Shown: positions 27,629 through 36,431 of the stretch, piece by piece
Layout of the letters: every line of letters begins with the position of its first letter
How positions within the stretch are numbered: position 1 is the first letter of the stretch
Source of the DNA: Bradyrhizobium lablabi
GTDB lineage: Bacteria; Pseudomonadota; Alphaproteobacteria; Rhizobiales; Xanthobacteraceae
Length of the DNA stretch: 64,000 nt
Assembly: GCF_018129385.1 (NCBI RefSeq)
Contig: NZ_JAFCLN010000003.1
Span: 62,001 to 126,000, forward strand
Direction: 5' to 3'
The notes under the pieces: model-generated
What the model was told of the DNA's origin: nothing
The model's database searches: none
The model's input: the letters and a program-made list of their open reading frames with translations, nothing else
Program-made: the position numbers and the translations under genes

Positions 27629-29108
27629 CGCCGCTCTTCTCGGACGAGATCGTACGAACAATGGCGGTCGCGATGACGGCCACCGCGATGTTGAGCAACA
27701 GCGCGCCGAGCCCGACGTAGAAGCTGTGGCTCTCCCCGCCGAGGGTGAGCGTCGCCAGCGGTTTGAGGCCGTTGCTCCACGCTGTCCAGGATCCCCAGCC
27801 GATGCCGGCGGCCCAGCCGAGCAACAGGCCTTCTGCGCGGAACCAGCGCGTGTAAAGGCCGAACACCAGCGCCGGCAAGGTCTGCATGATCCAGAGTCCG
27901 CCCAGCAGTTGCAGGTCGAGCGCATATTGCGTCGGCAGGAACAGGATGAAGGCGAGCGCGCCGACCTTGACGATCAGCGACACGATCTTTGCGACGGAGG
28001 CCTCGCCGGCGTGGGTGATGTCCGGGTTGACGTAGGATTTCCAGACGTTGCGCGTGAACAGGTTCGCGGCGCCGATGCTCATCACTGCCGCCGGCACCAA
28101 AGCGCCGATCGCAATCGCCGCAAAGGCAAAGCCCGTGAACCAGGACGGGAACAACGCCTTGAACATCATCGGCACCACGTCATTGGGCGACTCCACCTTG
28201 ATGTTGGCGGCGTGGGCCATGTAGCCCATCAGTGCGATCAGGCCCAGCAAGAGCGTGTAGGCCGGCAGCAGGATCGCGTTCCTGCGGATCGTGTTGGCCG
28301 ATTTCGATGCAAAGACGCCGGTCAGGGTGTGCGGATACATGAAGGCGGCAAAAGCCGAGCCGAGCGCGAGCGTGGCGTAGGCCAGCATCTGGTCGGGCTT
28401 GAGGAGAAGGCCAGTGTTGCCGCCCTTGGCCGTGAACGCATCATTGGCCGCCGAGAACACAGCGCCATAGCCGCCGAGCTTTGCCGGCACCACCACCACC
28501 GCCACCAGCACCACGATGTAGATCATGGTGTCCTTGACGAAGGCGATCAGCGCGGGCGCCCGCAGGCCGGAACTGTAGGTGTAGAGCGCCAGGATGACGA
28601 AAGCGGCGATGAGCGGAAATTCGCCCCTCAGCCCCATCGCCTTGATCACCACTTCCATGCCGATCAGTTGCAAGGCGATGTAAGGCATGGTCGCGATCAG
28701 GCCGGTGATGGCCACCGCAAGCTCCAGCGCGCGCGACCGGTAGGCTGCATGCACGACGTCGGCCGACGTGACATGGCCCGCGGCGTGCGCGCGCTTCCAC
28801 AACACCGGCATGACCGCGAACACGAAAGGGTAGACGATGATCGTGTAGGGCAGCGCGAAGAAGCCATAGGCGCCCACCGCATAGACCAGCGCGGGCACTG
28901 CGATGATGGTGTAGGCGGTGTAGAAGTCGCCGCCGACCAGGAACCAGGTGACCCAAGTGCCGAACTGGCGGCCGCCCAGGCCCCATTCATCGAGATGCTC
29001 GCTGACCGGGCCGGATTTCCAGCGCGCGGCGAGAAATCCCATTACGGTGACGAGCGCGAAGAAGAAGATGAATATCGAAAGTGCCGTCCATTCGATCTGA
29101 CCGGGCAT
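27612..29108 (-). CDS. Sodium:solute symporter, MctP-like
   Basis: 498 residues with about 13 membrane helices of the SSS family, with an ideal GGAGG ahead of the ATG at 29106-29108. The N-terminal region (WTALSIFIFFFALVTVMGFL, then WGLGGRQFGTWVTWFLVGGDFYTAYT) is typical of monocarboxylate permeases like rhizobial MctP. Those take up lactate, pyruvate, propionate or alanine. A DUF3311 gene sits 13 bases upstream, the usual companion of this branch. The gene runs against the catabolic operon, with its 3' end overlapping the Bug gene. Confidence 0.83.
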   Translation of the reverse strand: MPGQIEWTALSIFIFFFALVTVMGFLAARWKSGPVSEHLDEWGLGGRQFGTWVTWFLVGGDFYTAYTIIAVPALVYAVGAYGFFALPYTIIVYPFVFAVMPVLWKRAHAAGHVTSADVVHAAYRSRALELAVAITGLIATMPYIALQLIGMEVVIKAMGLRGEFPLIAAFVILALYTYSSGLRAPALIAFVKDTMIYIVVLVAVVVVPAKLGGYGAVFSAANDAFTAKGGNTGLLLKPDQMLAYATLALGSAFAAFMYPHTLTGVFASKSANTIRRNAILLPAYTLLLGLIALMGYMAHAANIKVESPNDVVPMMFKALFPSWFTGFAFAAIAIGALVPAAVMSIGAANLFTRNVWKSYVNPDITHAGEASVAKIVSLIVKVGALAFILFLPTQYALDLQLLGGLWIMQTLPALVFGLYTRWFRAEGLLLGWAAGIGWGSWTAWSNGLKPLATLTLGGESHSFYVGLGALLLNIAVAVIATAIVRTISSEKSGATAPS

Positions 29109-29121
29109 GACGATGCCTCCC

Positions 29122-29301
29122 TCAGGGAGCTTCGTCAGGCGGAAGCCTGCGATAGACGAGCCAGATCAAGAGCGAAGTGACCGGCACCCATGCGAGTTGA
29201 TACCAGTAGAAGAAAGGAAAGCCGAACAGCGTCGGCTCCATGAAGTTATAGAAGGGCACCCAGAGCAGGCCGATGAACGGCAGCAGCAAGAGGATCCACA
29301 T
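29122..29301 (-). CDS. DUF3311 small membrane protein
   Basis: 59 residues from the ATG at 29299-29301 (MWILLLLPFIGLLWVPFYN). Two membrane helices fill most of it, with a short hydrophilic C-terminus. DUF3311 proteins are found just upstream of SSS-family symporters and are thought to be accessory subunits. Spacing of 13 bases to the symporter start supports a two-gene operon. Confidence 0.8.
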   Translation of the reverse strand: MWILLLLPFIGLLWVPFYNFMEPTLFGFPFFYWYQLAWVPVTSLLIWLVYRRLPPDEAP

Positions 29302-29446
29302 GGAGGGTTCTCCCGGCGGCGTTACGTTACGCTGGCGCTCGCACGCCGGCTCTCCCTCCAATCAACTATTTGGGAATCCGATCGTTGCTTCGGTAGCGGG
29401 AATTTGCGTGTTGCGGTGCGACGCTCGAAAATGTGATCGCAGTGCC

Positions 29447-30436
29447 CTACTCGGCCTTGATGCCGGCGTCCTTGATCACTTGCCGCCAGCGCGCTTCCTC
29501 ACCGGAGAAATAGCTGTCGAGCTGCGCGGGCGGCCCGGCGACCATGACAAGCCCTTCGTTCACGCTCAGCTTCTTGAAGGCGTCGGACTGCACGGCCTTT
29601 GCAACCGATTTATTGAGGCGCTCGATGATCTCCGGCGGGGTCTTGGCCGGCGCATAGAGACCATACCAGGCTTCCGCGGCGTAGCCGGGCACGCCCGCTT
29701 CGGCCACCGTCGGCAGTTGCGGGAACGCGGCCGAACGCTCTGCGGACGTCACGGCAATCGCTCGCAGCTGACCAGCCTCCACCAGCGACGCAGCGCTGGC
29801 GACCGTGGTGAAGATGACGTGAATCTGCCGGCCGAGCAGATCGGTGATCGCAGGCGCGGCGCCCTTGTAGGGCACGGTCGTCAGCTTGACGCCGGCCATG
29901 TGCTTGAACAGCTCGCCCGCGAGATGCGCCGAGGTGCCGGTGCCATAGGTGCCGTAGGAGAGCTTGTCCGGCTCGGCCCTGGCCGTCGCGATCAGGTCGG
30001 CAATCGTCTTGATCGGCGAAGCGGGATTGACGACCACCAGGTTGAACGAGCGTGCGATCAGGGAGACCGCGGCAAAATCCCTGTGCGCGTCATAAGGCAG
30101 TTTTGCGTACAGGCTTGGATTTACCGCGTTGGCGAACGTGCCCATCAGCAGCGTGTAGCCGTCGCCCTCGCTGGTCGCGACCGACTGGGTGCCGATGATG
30201 GTGCCGGCGCCGGGCTTGTTCTCGATGATGACGCTGCCGCCGAGGTCCTTTGCCATTTCCTGCGCCAGCGCGCGGGCGATCACATCGGTGCCGCCGCCCG
30301 GCGCAAAGGGCACCACGATCCTGATGACGCGCTCGGGATACGCAGCATGCACTCTCTGGTCTGGAAGCATCCAGCACAGCGCGAAAGCCGCGAACGCGAA
30401 CAGCGAGCAGATTGCCTTATTGCCGCAAACAGTCAT
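29447..30436 (-). CDS. Bug/TctC-type periplasmic solute-binding protein
   Basis: 329 residues with a signal peptide (CSLFAFAAFALCWMLPDQRVHA) and the Bug landmarks AYPERVIRIVVPFAPGGGTDVIAR, ENKPGAGTIIGT and FPQLPTVAEAGVPGYAAE. It starts three bases after the stop of the acyltransferase gene, so it is cotranscribed with an acyltransferase and a serine hydrolase rather than with TctA/TctB. The ligand is unknown. Such orphan Bug proteins are common in this lineage and may act as sensors or feed a distant transporter. Confidence 0.88.
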   Translation of the reverse strand: MTVCGNKAICSLFAFAAFALCWMLPDQRVHAAYPERVIRIVVPFAPGGGTDVIARALAQEMAKDLGGSVIIENKPGAGTIIGTQSVATSEGDGYTLLMGTFANAVNPSLYAKLPYDAHRDFAAVSLIARSFNLVVVNPASPIKTIADLIATARAEPDKLSYGTYGTGTSAHLAGELFKHMAGVKLTTVPYKGAAPAITDLLGRQIHVIFTTVASAASLVEAGQLRAIAVTSAERSAAFPQLPTVAEAGVPGYAAEAWYGLYAPAKTPPEIIERLNKSVAKAVQSDAFKKLSVNEGLVMVAGPPAQLDSYFSGEEARWRQVIKDAGIKAE

Positions 30437-30439
30437 GCG

Positions 30440-31627
30440 TCAGATCATCCGCACCACGAACGGGATTTTTCGTAAAGCTATCGTGAGCAGCCAGCTTCCG
30501 CCCAGCGTACCCACGAATACGATGGCCGACTTCACCACAGCGGGCCAGGCGGGATCGTAGACGACATATTGCAGCCAGATGATGAACATGTAGTGCACCA
30601 GAAAGATGCCGTAGGCCGACGGCTGCATCGCGTCGAGAAACCGCAGGCTGGAATGCGCCAGGCGCAGCGACGTCGCCGGAATGGTGAAGGCCATCGCGGC
30701 GCTGAACGATGCAAAGGCAAGGCCATATGCCGCCCGCCACCATAGCGCGGGGTCGGAAAAATTTTCGAGCCAATTGTGGTGGGCATAGACCAGCAAGAGA
30801 ATGGTGCCGTAGAGCAACACCGCAAATGCCAGCCAGATCGGCCAGCGCCTGGCGATCTCGCTGTTCTCCGCAAGGATACCCGTCCGCAGGCTGAGCATGC
30901 CGATGCCGACGCCGGTGAGGAAATAGGCGGGATACAGGAAGATGCGGCTGGTCTGGATCGGAAACGGATAATGGCCCGGCTCGAACCAGGCGCCGTCGCC
31001 GACCGCCAGATGCATCGGCAGATATGATGCGATCGAGACGATGAGGAAAGCGACGAACGCCGCGATCGGCCGTTCGCGCAAAGTTTCGATCAACCGGCCC
31101 CAGGCGGTGAGAATTTTTGGCGCCATTGACCAGACCGCGACCGCGACGATGTCGAAGGCAAGCAGCACCCACAGGAACCAGGACTGTCCCGACGGCCACG
31201 GCCCGACCGTGATCATGCGCCACCAATAGTGGAAGAAGTTGAAGTCGGTCGTGCCGGGCATGTGATAGCGCAGGAACGAGGCGTAATAGGCGATCGGGAT
31301 GAAAACGAAGATCGAGATCAGGAGCGGCACGCCGAGCCGAAACGCGCGCCGGCGCAGATATCCCAGCGCCCCCCTCCTCGTCAGGCTCTCATGGACGAAC
31401 AGCCCCGAGATCAGGAACATGAAGGCCATGAAGTAGCTGTCGTTGAACAGCACCATCAGGTCGAAGCCGAGCCAGCGCATCCGGTCGCCATTGCCGAAAT
31501 ACGTGTAGTTGACGACGGAATGGTGCACGACCACCATCAGCGTGATGAAGGTGCGCGCCCGGTCGAACGCCAGGATGCGCGCCGTATCGGTCGCGGTGTA
31601 GGCGCCTCCATCGGTGTCACGCAGCAT
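30440..31627 (-). CDS. Acyltransferase 3 family membrane protein (OpgC/MdoC-like)
   Basis: 395 residues from the ATG at 31625-31627 (MLRDTDGGAYTATDTARILAFDRARTFIT). It has about ten helices and the acyltransferase-3 landmark FITLMVVVHHSVVNY, with two candidate catalytic histidines in place of the usual single one. No SGNH domain follows. The layout resembles glucan-modifying OpgC more than the OafA-like protein at 4606-6501. It is placed 14 bases after the serine hydrolase stop and three before the Bug gene, which makes a three-gene unit. Acyl acceptor unknown. Confidence 0.78.
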   Translation of the reverse strand: MLRDTDGGAYTATDTARILAFDRARTFITLMVVVHHSVVNYTYFGNGDRMRWLGFDLMVLFNDSYFMAFMFLISGLFVHESLTRRGALGYLRRRAFRLGVPLLISIFVFIPIAYYASFLRYHMPGTTDFNFFHYWWRMITVGPWPSGQSWFLWVLLAFDIVAVAVWSMAPKILTAWGRLIETLRERPIAAFVAFLIVSIASYLPMHLAVGDGAWFEPGHYPFPIQTSRIFLYPAYFLTGVGIGMLSLRTGILAENSEIARRWPIWLAFAVLLYGTILLLVYAHHNWLENFSDPALWWRAAYGLAFASFSAAMAFTIPATSLRLAHSSLRFLDAMQPSAYGIFLVHYMFIIWLQYVVYDPAWPAVVKSAIVFVGTLGGSWLLTIALRKIPFVVRMI

Positions 31628-31641
31628 TGGACAGCCCCGGT

Positions 31642-32904
31642 CTATTTCTCGAATGCGTCGTAGACGATCTTCTTGAGATTTACTTGAATGTGCTGCCGCC
31701 CCGACGGCGAATTCTCCATCAGCACGAAGAACATGTCCTGGTCGCGGTCGACCACGAGATAGCAGCCGGTGGCGCCGTCCCATTTGAATTCGCCGAGCGA
31801 GCCGGGCGGCGGCGGCACCGCGTTGCCGGGATCGGTGCGGACGCCATAACCGTAGCCGAAGCCAAAGCCGTCGCCGGGATAATACCAGTAATTGCGCGCA
31901 ACGCCCGAACCCGGCCCGATGTGATCGGTCACCATCGCCGCAAAGGTCTTCGGGCTGAGAAAGGTCTTGCCGTCGATCGTGCCGCCGTTGAGCAGCATCT
32001 GCCCGTAGCGCGCGAAATCGGAGACGGTCGAGACCAGCCCGCCGCCGCCGGATTCCCAGCGCGTGACGTCGAGCGAATTGCGCTCGACGTGGCGATCCTT
32101 TTTCAGCGGCTGCGCATAGCGCGCCCGCTCGGCCGGATCGGTCAGAAAGTACTTTGTCGTGGTCATCCCGAGGGGATCGAACAGGTTCTGCTTCTGGAAC
32201 TGGTACAGCGACTGCCCGGAGACGACTTCGATGATGCGGCCGAGCACGTCGATCGAATGGCCGTAGTCCCACAGCGTACGCGGCTGCTCGGCCAGCGGCA
32301 CCTTCGATATGCGCTCGGCAAATCCGGCATTGTCGAAGTCGCCGAGATAGATGCCGTCATAGGCGGCCTTCACCAGCCCGTCGCCGTAGAAGCCATAGGT
32401 GATGCCGGAGGTGTGCAACAGCAGATCCTCGACGTTGATCGGGCGGCGCGGCGGCACCAGGTCGAGCACCGGTTTCGCCGCCTCGTCCTTGCGCTCGACG
32501 CCGACCTTCATGTTGGCAAAGGACGGGATATATTTGCTGACGGGATCGTCGAGGACGATCTTGCCGCGATCGACCAGCATCATCGCCGTGAAGCTGGTGA
32601 GGGTCTTGGTCAGCGAGTGGATCGGAAAGATCGCATCCTTCGTCATCGCAATGTCGGCATCGACGTCGCGCTTGCCGAACATCCCAAAATAGACCGGCTT
32701 GCCGTGTCGCTGGATCAGCACGATGGCCCCGGGGATGCTTCCTTTCGCGACCTCGGCATTGATGAAGTCGTCGATCCGCGACAGTTTTTCGATCGAGAGC
32801 CTCGCGCCGGGCAGCGGGCCGAGCTGCGTGCCGAACGCGGACCGCGCCAACGTCACGGCCGCCGCGGCCGTGGCCCCCAGCGTGACTGCCCTGCGTGAAA
32901 GCAT
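31642..32904 (-). CDS. Exported serine hydrolase, class C beta-lactamase-like
   Basis: About 420 residues from the ATG at 32902-32904, preceded by CAGGGA; an ATG five codons upstream is an alternative. The N-terminus MLSRRAVTLGATAAAAVTLARSAFG looks like a Tat signal. The nucleophile motif SxxK is SLTK at 97-100 in FPIHSLTKTLTSF, and WDYGHSID is the likely second motif. The family includes esterases, transesterases and D-amino-acid peptidases in addition to beta-lactamases, so antibiotic resistance should not be assumed. It heads the operon with the acyltransferase and Bug genes. Confidence 0.83.
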   Translation of the reverse strand: MLSRRAVTLGATAAAAVTLARSAFGTQLGPLPGARLSIEKLSRIDDFINAEVAKGSIPGAIVLIQRHGKPVYFGMFGKRDVDADIAMTKDAIFPIHSLTKTLTSFTAMMLVDRGKIVLDDPVSKYIPSFANMKVGVERKDEAAKPVLDLVPPRRPINVEDLLLHTSGITYGFYGDGLVKAAYDGIYLGDFDNAGFAERISKVPLAEQPRTLWDYGHSIDVLGRIIEVVSGQSLYQFQKQNLFDPLGMTTTKYFLTDPAERARYAQPLKKDRHVERNSLDVTRWESGGGGLVSTVSDFARYGQMLLNGGTIDGKTFLSPKTFAAMVTDHIGPGSGVARNYWYYPGDGFGFGYGYGVRTDPGNAVPPPPGSLGEFKWDGATGCYLVVDRDQDMFFVLMENSPSGRQHIQVNLKKIVYDAFEK

Positions 32905-33072
32905 CGAATTCCCTGCCATGCCCAGTTGAGCGGACTTTATGGCACCAGGGCATGCCAATCCAGACGCCCGAGTGTCGCTACTGCCATATCTTTTTCACGC
33001 GCAGGTTGAGCCCGCGCATGATCGATAAAATCGTCTCAAACTATGAAAGGTCGATGCGCCGCCCGGCGGCAG

Positions 33073-33933
33073 CTATACCGCCGTCGCCCTGGCAAAGTCG
33101 ACATAGATCTCGCGCAGCCGGTTCGTCATCGGACCGGGCTTGCCGTCGGCAACTTTCTTGCCGTCGATGGAGACCACGGCCTGCACGAACAGGCTGGCGC
33201 TGGTGATGAAAGCCTCCTTGGCGGCAAGTGCTTCGTCTACCGAAAACGCACGTTCTTCGACGCGGAGCTGACGTTCTTCGGCGAGTTTCACCACCGCCTT
33301 GCGCGTGCAACCCGGCAAAATCTCGCTGCCGTTCTGCCGTGTCACGATCACGTCATCCTGGGTCAGGATGAAGCATGACGAGGAGCCGCCTTCCGTCACC
33401 TTGCCGTCCTCGATCATCCAGGCTTCGCCCGCGCCGGCTTCTGCTGCGGCCTGCTTGGCCAGCACCTGCGCGAGCAGCGCCACGCTCTTGATGTCGCGGC
33501 GCGACCAGCGGATGTCGGGCACCGTGATGACGTTGATGCCGGACTTGGCGGAGGCCGCGTTGACGATGTCCTTGACCGAGGTGAACATGATCAGGGTCGG
33601 CTTCACGTCGTTCTTCGGAAAAGCAAAGTCGCGACCGGTGTCGGCGCCGCGTGTCACCTCGAGATAGACGAGGCCGTTTTCGACGTTGTTGCGCTTGACC
33701 AGCTCCTTCTGGATTTCCTGGATGCGCGCAAGACTCTCCGGCAGGCGTAGCTTGATCTCGCCGACCGAGCGCTCCAGCCGCGCCAGGTGGGACTCATTGT
33801 CGATCAGCTTGCCGTCGAGCACGGCGGCCACCTCATAGATGCCGTCGGCGAACAGGAAGCCGCGGTCGAGGACCGACACTTTGGCTTCCGAGAGCGGTAC
33901 GTATTCGCCGTTGACGTAAGCGATCTGTTCCAA
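33073..33933 (-). CDS. dat: PLP class IV aminotransferase, D-amino-acid transaminase-like
   Basis: 286 residues from a TTG at 33931-33933, selected because AGGAG lies upstream and the protein then starts EQIAYVNGEYVPLSEAKVS as in the family; longer frames have no similarity. The fold-type IV landmarks are VLDRGFLFADGIYEV, the PLP lysine Lys149 in WSRRDIKSVALLA and Glu181 in GKVTEGGSSSCF. D-amino-acid transaminase makes D-glutamate or D-alanine for peptidoglycan; branched-chain or 4-amino-4-deoxychorismate enzymes are close relatives. It lies 127 bases downstream of the gltIJKL-like transporter, so link to glutamate supply is reasonable. Confidence 0.8.
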   Translation of the reverse strand: MEQIAYVNGEYVPLSEAKVSVLDRGFLFADGIYEVAAVLDGKLIDNESHLARLERSVGEIKLRLPESLARIQEIQKELVKRNNVENGLVYLEVTRGADTGRDFAFPKNDVKPTLIMFTSVKDIVNAASAKSGINVITVPDIRWSRRDIKSVALLAQVLAKQAAAEAGAGEAWMIEDGKVTEGGSSSCFILTQDDVIVTRQNGSEILPGCTRKAVVKLAEERQLRVEERAFSVDEALAAKEAFITSASLFVQAVVSIDGKKVADGKPGPMTNRLREIYVDFARATAV

Positions 33934-34060
33934 GTGAGGTCTCCTGTAGGGAATCCAGCCATTTGCCGGGCAATATAATCTATTCGCCAAGCGTTGATCC
34001 ACCGCTGAGGCGAGGCGTGGAGGGCGAGAATTGCTCCGAGTACATTCGTTGCGACCCCGC

Positions 34061-34792
34061 TTAATGCGACAGAATCTTCGACAAGAACTTCTGCGCCCGC
34101 TCGCTGCGCGGTTTTCCGAAAAAGTCGTCCTTGTTGGCGTCCTCGACGATCTCGCCCTGGTCCATGAAAATTACCCGGTGCGCCACTTTGCGGGCAAAGC
34201 CCATCTCGTGGGTGACGACCATCATGGTCATGCCGTCGCGGGCGAGGTCGACCATGACATCGAGCACTTCGGAGATCATCTCGGGGTCGAGCGCCGAGGT
34301 CGGCTCGTCGAACAGCATCGCGATCGGGTCCATGGCGAGCGCCCGGGCGATCGCGACGCGCTGCTGCTGGCCGCCGGACAGCTCGGCCGGATATTTGTTG
34401 GCATGCACCGTCAGCCCGACGCGTTCGAGCAACGCCTTGCCCTTCTCGACCGCCTTGTCGTGGGAGCGGTTCAGCACCTTTTCCTGCGCCAGGCAAAGAT
34501 TGTCGATGATCTTCAGATGCGGAAACAATTCGAAGTGCTGGAACACCATGCCGACGCGCGAGCGCAGCTTTGGCAAATTGGTTTTGGGATCGTTGACCTT
34601 GATGCCGTCGAGGATGATCTCGCCGCCCTGGATCGGCTCCAGCGCGTTGACGCACTTGATCAGCGTGGACTTGCCCGAGCCCGAAGGGCCGCAGACCACG
34701 ACCACTTCGCCCTTGGCAACGCTGGTGGTGCAATCCTTCAAGGCCTGGAAATTCGGCCCGTACCATTTATCGACGTGGCTGATCTCGATCAT
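34061..34792 (-). CDS. gltL: Amino-acid ABC transporter ATPase, GltL-like
   Basis: 243 residues. Walker A GPSGSGKS at 35-42, signature LSGGQQQR at 138-145, Walker B IAMLFDEP at 157-164 and the switch His in [10 protein letters not shown] are intact. It matches the polar amino-acid uptake subfamily (GlnQ/GltL/AapP). Its start follows the upstream permease stop by three bases. It powers uptake of an acidic amino acid, judging by the GltI-like binding protein and GltJ/GltK-like permeases in the same run. Confidence 0.92.
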   Translation of the reverse strand: MIEISHVDKWYGPNFQALKDCTTSVAKGEVVVVCGPSGSGKSTLIKCVNALEPIQGGEIILDGIKVNDPKTNLPKLRSRVGMVFQHFELFPHLKIIDNLCLAQEKVLNRSHDKAVEKGKALLERVGLTVHANKYPAELSGGQQQRVAIARALAMDPIAMLFDEPTSALDPEMISEVLDVMVDLARDGMTMMVVTHEMGFARKVAHRVIFMDQGEIVEDANKDDFFGKPRSERAQKFLSKILSH

Positions 34793-34795
34793 GTG

Positions 34796-35488
34796 TCACC
34801 GGACGATACTGATGCGCGCCTGTAGGCGGCGGACGCCGTAGGAGGCAACGCAGGAAATCACGAAATAGACCAGCGCCGCGAACAGGTACATTTCGACCAG
34901 CCGGCCGTCGCGCTGCGCCACCTTGCTGGCCGCGCCGAGGAAGTCGGTGATCGACAGCACATAGACCAGCGATGTGTCCTGGAACAGCACGATGGTCTGG
35001 GTCAGCAGCACCGGCAGCATGTTGCGGAAGGCTTGTGGCAGCACGACGTAGCGCATGCTCTGCGCGTAGGTCAGGCCGAGCGCGCTGGCGGCGGCCGGCT
35101 GCCCCCTGGAGATCGATTGGATGCCGGCGCGCATGATTTCGGAGAAATACGCCGCCTCGAACATGATGAAGGTGATGAGCGAGGATGAGAAAGCGCCGAC
35201 GCGGATCGGACGCGAGGCGCCGGTCAGCCACTGCCCGATATAGGGCACCAGAAAATAGAACCAGAAGATGACAAGCACCAGCGGCAGCGAGCGCATGAAG
35301 TCGACATAGAGGCCCGCGATGCGGCCGAGCAGCCGGTAACCCGACAGCCGCATCAGCGCGATCAGGGTGCCGAAAATTAATCCGCCCAACGCGGACAGCG
35401 CCGTCAGCGTCAGCGTGAACGTCATGCCCTCGTAGAACAGATAGCCCCAGGAGCGGCGGATGACGTCGAAATCGAGGGTGGAGAACAT
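34796..35488 (-). CDS. gltK: Amino-acid ABC transporter permease, GltK-like
   Basis: 230 residues from the ATG at 35486-35488 (MFSTLDFDVIRRSWGYLFYEG). The EAA loop region EIMRAGIQSISRGQPAAASALGLTYAQSMRYVVLPQAFR is characteristic of the HisM/GltK group, and VLLTQTIVLFQDTSLVYVLSITDF is close to the E. coli GltK pattern as I recall it. About five helices. It is separated by four bases from the upstream permease stop. Forms a heterodimer with the GltJ-like protein in the inner membrane. Confidence 0.88.
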   Translation of the reverse strand: MFSTLDFDVIRRSWGYLFYEGMTFTLTLTALSALGGLIFGTLIALMRLSGYRLLGRIAGLYVDFMRSLPLVLVIFWFYFLVPYIGQWLTGASRPIRVGAFSSSLITFIMFEAAYFSEIMRAGIQSISRGQPAAASALGLTYAQSMRYVVLPQAFRNMLPVLLTQTIVLFQDTSLVYVLSITDFLGAASKVAQRDGRLVEMYLFAALVYFVISCVASYGVRRLQARISIVR

Positions 35489-35492
35489 CGCG

Positions 35493-36224
35493 CTATTTCC
35501 CCGAAATGTAGCCGGAGATCGCGACCCAGCGTTCGAGGAAGCGCATGGCTGTGACAACGACGATGTTGATCAGGAGATACATCACGGTCGCGGCGGTAAA
35601 GGCTTCGAACACCTGGAAGGAGAATTCCTGCATGGCGCGCGCCTGGCCGGTGAGCTCGAGCAAGCCGATGGTGATGGCAACTGCGGTATTCTTGATGGTG
35701 TTGAGGAATTCCGACGTCAGCGGCGGCAGGATGATGCGGTAGGCCATCGGCAGCAGCACATAGCGATAGGACTGCACGGTGGTCAGCCCGAGCGCGGTGG
35801 CGGCCTGTTTTTGCCCCCGCGGCAGGGAAGAGACGCCGGCCGCGAGCTGTACGGCAACGCGCGCCGACATGAACAGGCCGACCCCGATCGCCGCCGTCCA
35901 GAACGGCGCGTTGGGCAATTGCTTCAGCCACAGTCCGGCCGCGCGCGGCAGCAGTTCCGGGAGGACGAAGAACCACAGGAAGAGCTGCACCAGCAGCGGC
36001 ATGTTGCGGAAGAATTCGACGTAAGCGAAGCCGATCCAGGACGCTGCCCTCGAAGGCAACGTGCGCAGCACGCCGATGATCGAGCCGAACACCAGCGCGA
36101 TGATCCAGGCGAGCAGCGCCGTCTTGATGGTCAGCGCCAGTCCCGACAGCAGCATGTCGAGATAGGTGCCGGTACCCATCGGGTTCGGCTGGAAGAAGAT
36201 GTTCCAGTTCCAATTATAGTTCAC
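35493..36224 (-). CDS. gltJ: Amino-acid ABC transporter permease, GltJ-like
   Basis: 243 residues with five or six helices. The start MNYNWNWNIFFQPNPMGTGTYLDM and the segment YVEFFRNMPLLVQLFLWFFVLPELLP resemble E. coli GltJ. The EAA loop contains GVSSLPRGQKQAATALGLTTVQSYRYVLLPMAYR. It opens the permease block after a 207-base gap holding a hairpin and a palindromic repeat that separate it from the binding-protein gene. Confidence 0.88.
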   Translation of the reverse strand: MNYNWNWNIFFQPNPMGTGTYLDMLLSGLALTIKTALLAWIIALVFGSIIGVLRTLPSRAASWIGFAYVEFFRNMPLLVQLFLWFFVLPELLPRAAGLWLKQLPNAPFWTAAIGVGLFMSARVAVQLAAGVSSLPRGQKQAATALGLTTVQSYRYVLLPMAYRIILPPLTSEFLNTIKNTAVAITIGLLELTGQARAMQEFSFQVFEAFTAATVMYLLINIVVVTAMRFLERWVAISGYISGK

Positions 36225-36275
36225 GTGTCCCCCGCGCCGAAGCGCAACTCGCGTATCATGCGAAGCCTATGCAAA

Positions 36276-36307
36276 TGTCCGGCCATTCCCTCCCGAATGG
36301 CCGGACA
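36276..36307 (-). promoter_or_regulatory. Strong hairpin between gltI-like and gltJ-like genes
   Basis: A perfect 13-base inverted repeat TGTCCGGCCATTC/GAATGGCCGGACA with a six-base loop (CCTCCC on the plus strand, GGGAGG on the transcript). It lies 52 bases upstream of the permease start and directly beyond the family B repeat. No long U-run follows on the transcript, so it may stall, protect or regulate rather than fully terminate. Confidence 0.6.
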
Positions 36308-36314
36308 AATGTAA

Positions 36315-36424
36315 CTCCTCATCCTGAGGAGCGGCGCATGCGCCGCGTCTCGAAGGATGGAGGCCACTGTCGGGCCTGCATGGTTCGAGACGCGCGCAAG
36401 AGCGCGCTCCTCACCATGAGGGTT
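36315..36424. repeat. Palindromic intergenic repeat, family B copy 1
   Basis: About 110 bases built from CCTCATCCTGAGGAGC, a GC-rich inner palindrome, CGCGTCTCGAAGGATGG and an inverted second half ending CTCACCATGAGGG. A related copy lies at 63830-63933. It sits between the binding-protein and permease genes of the ABC transporter and ends seven bases before the stop of the binding-protein gene as read leftward. Confidence 0.8.
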
Positions 36425-36431
36425 GGACAGC

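Noticed and set aside
31642..32904. True beta-lactamase giving antibiotic resistance
   Set aside because: SxxK alone is shared by many esterases and peptidases, and the operon context (acyltransferase, Bug protein) does not suggest resistance.
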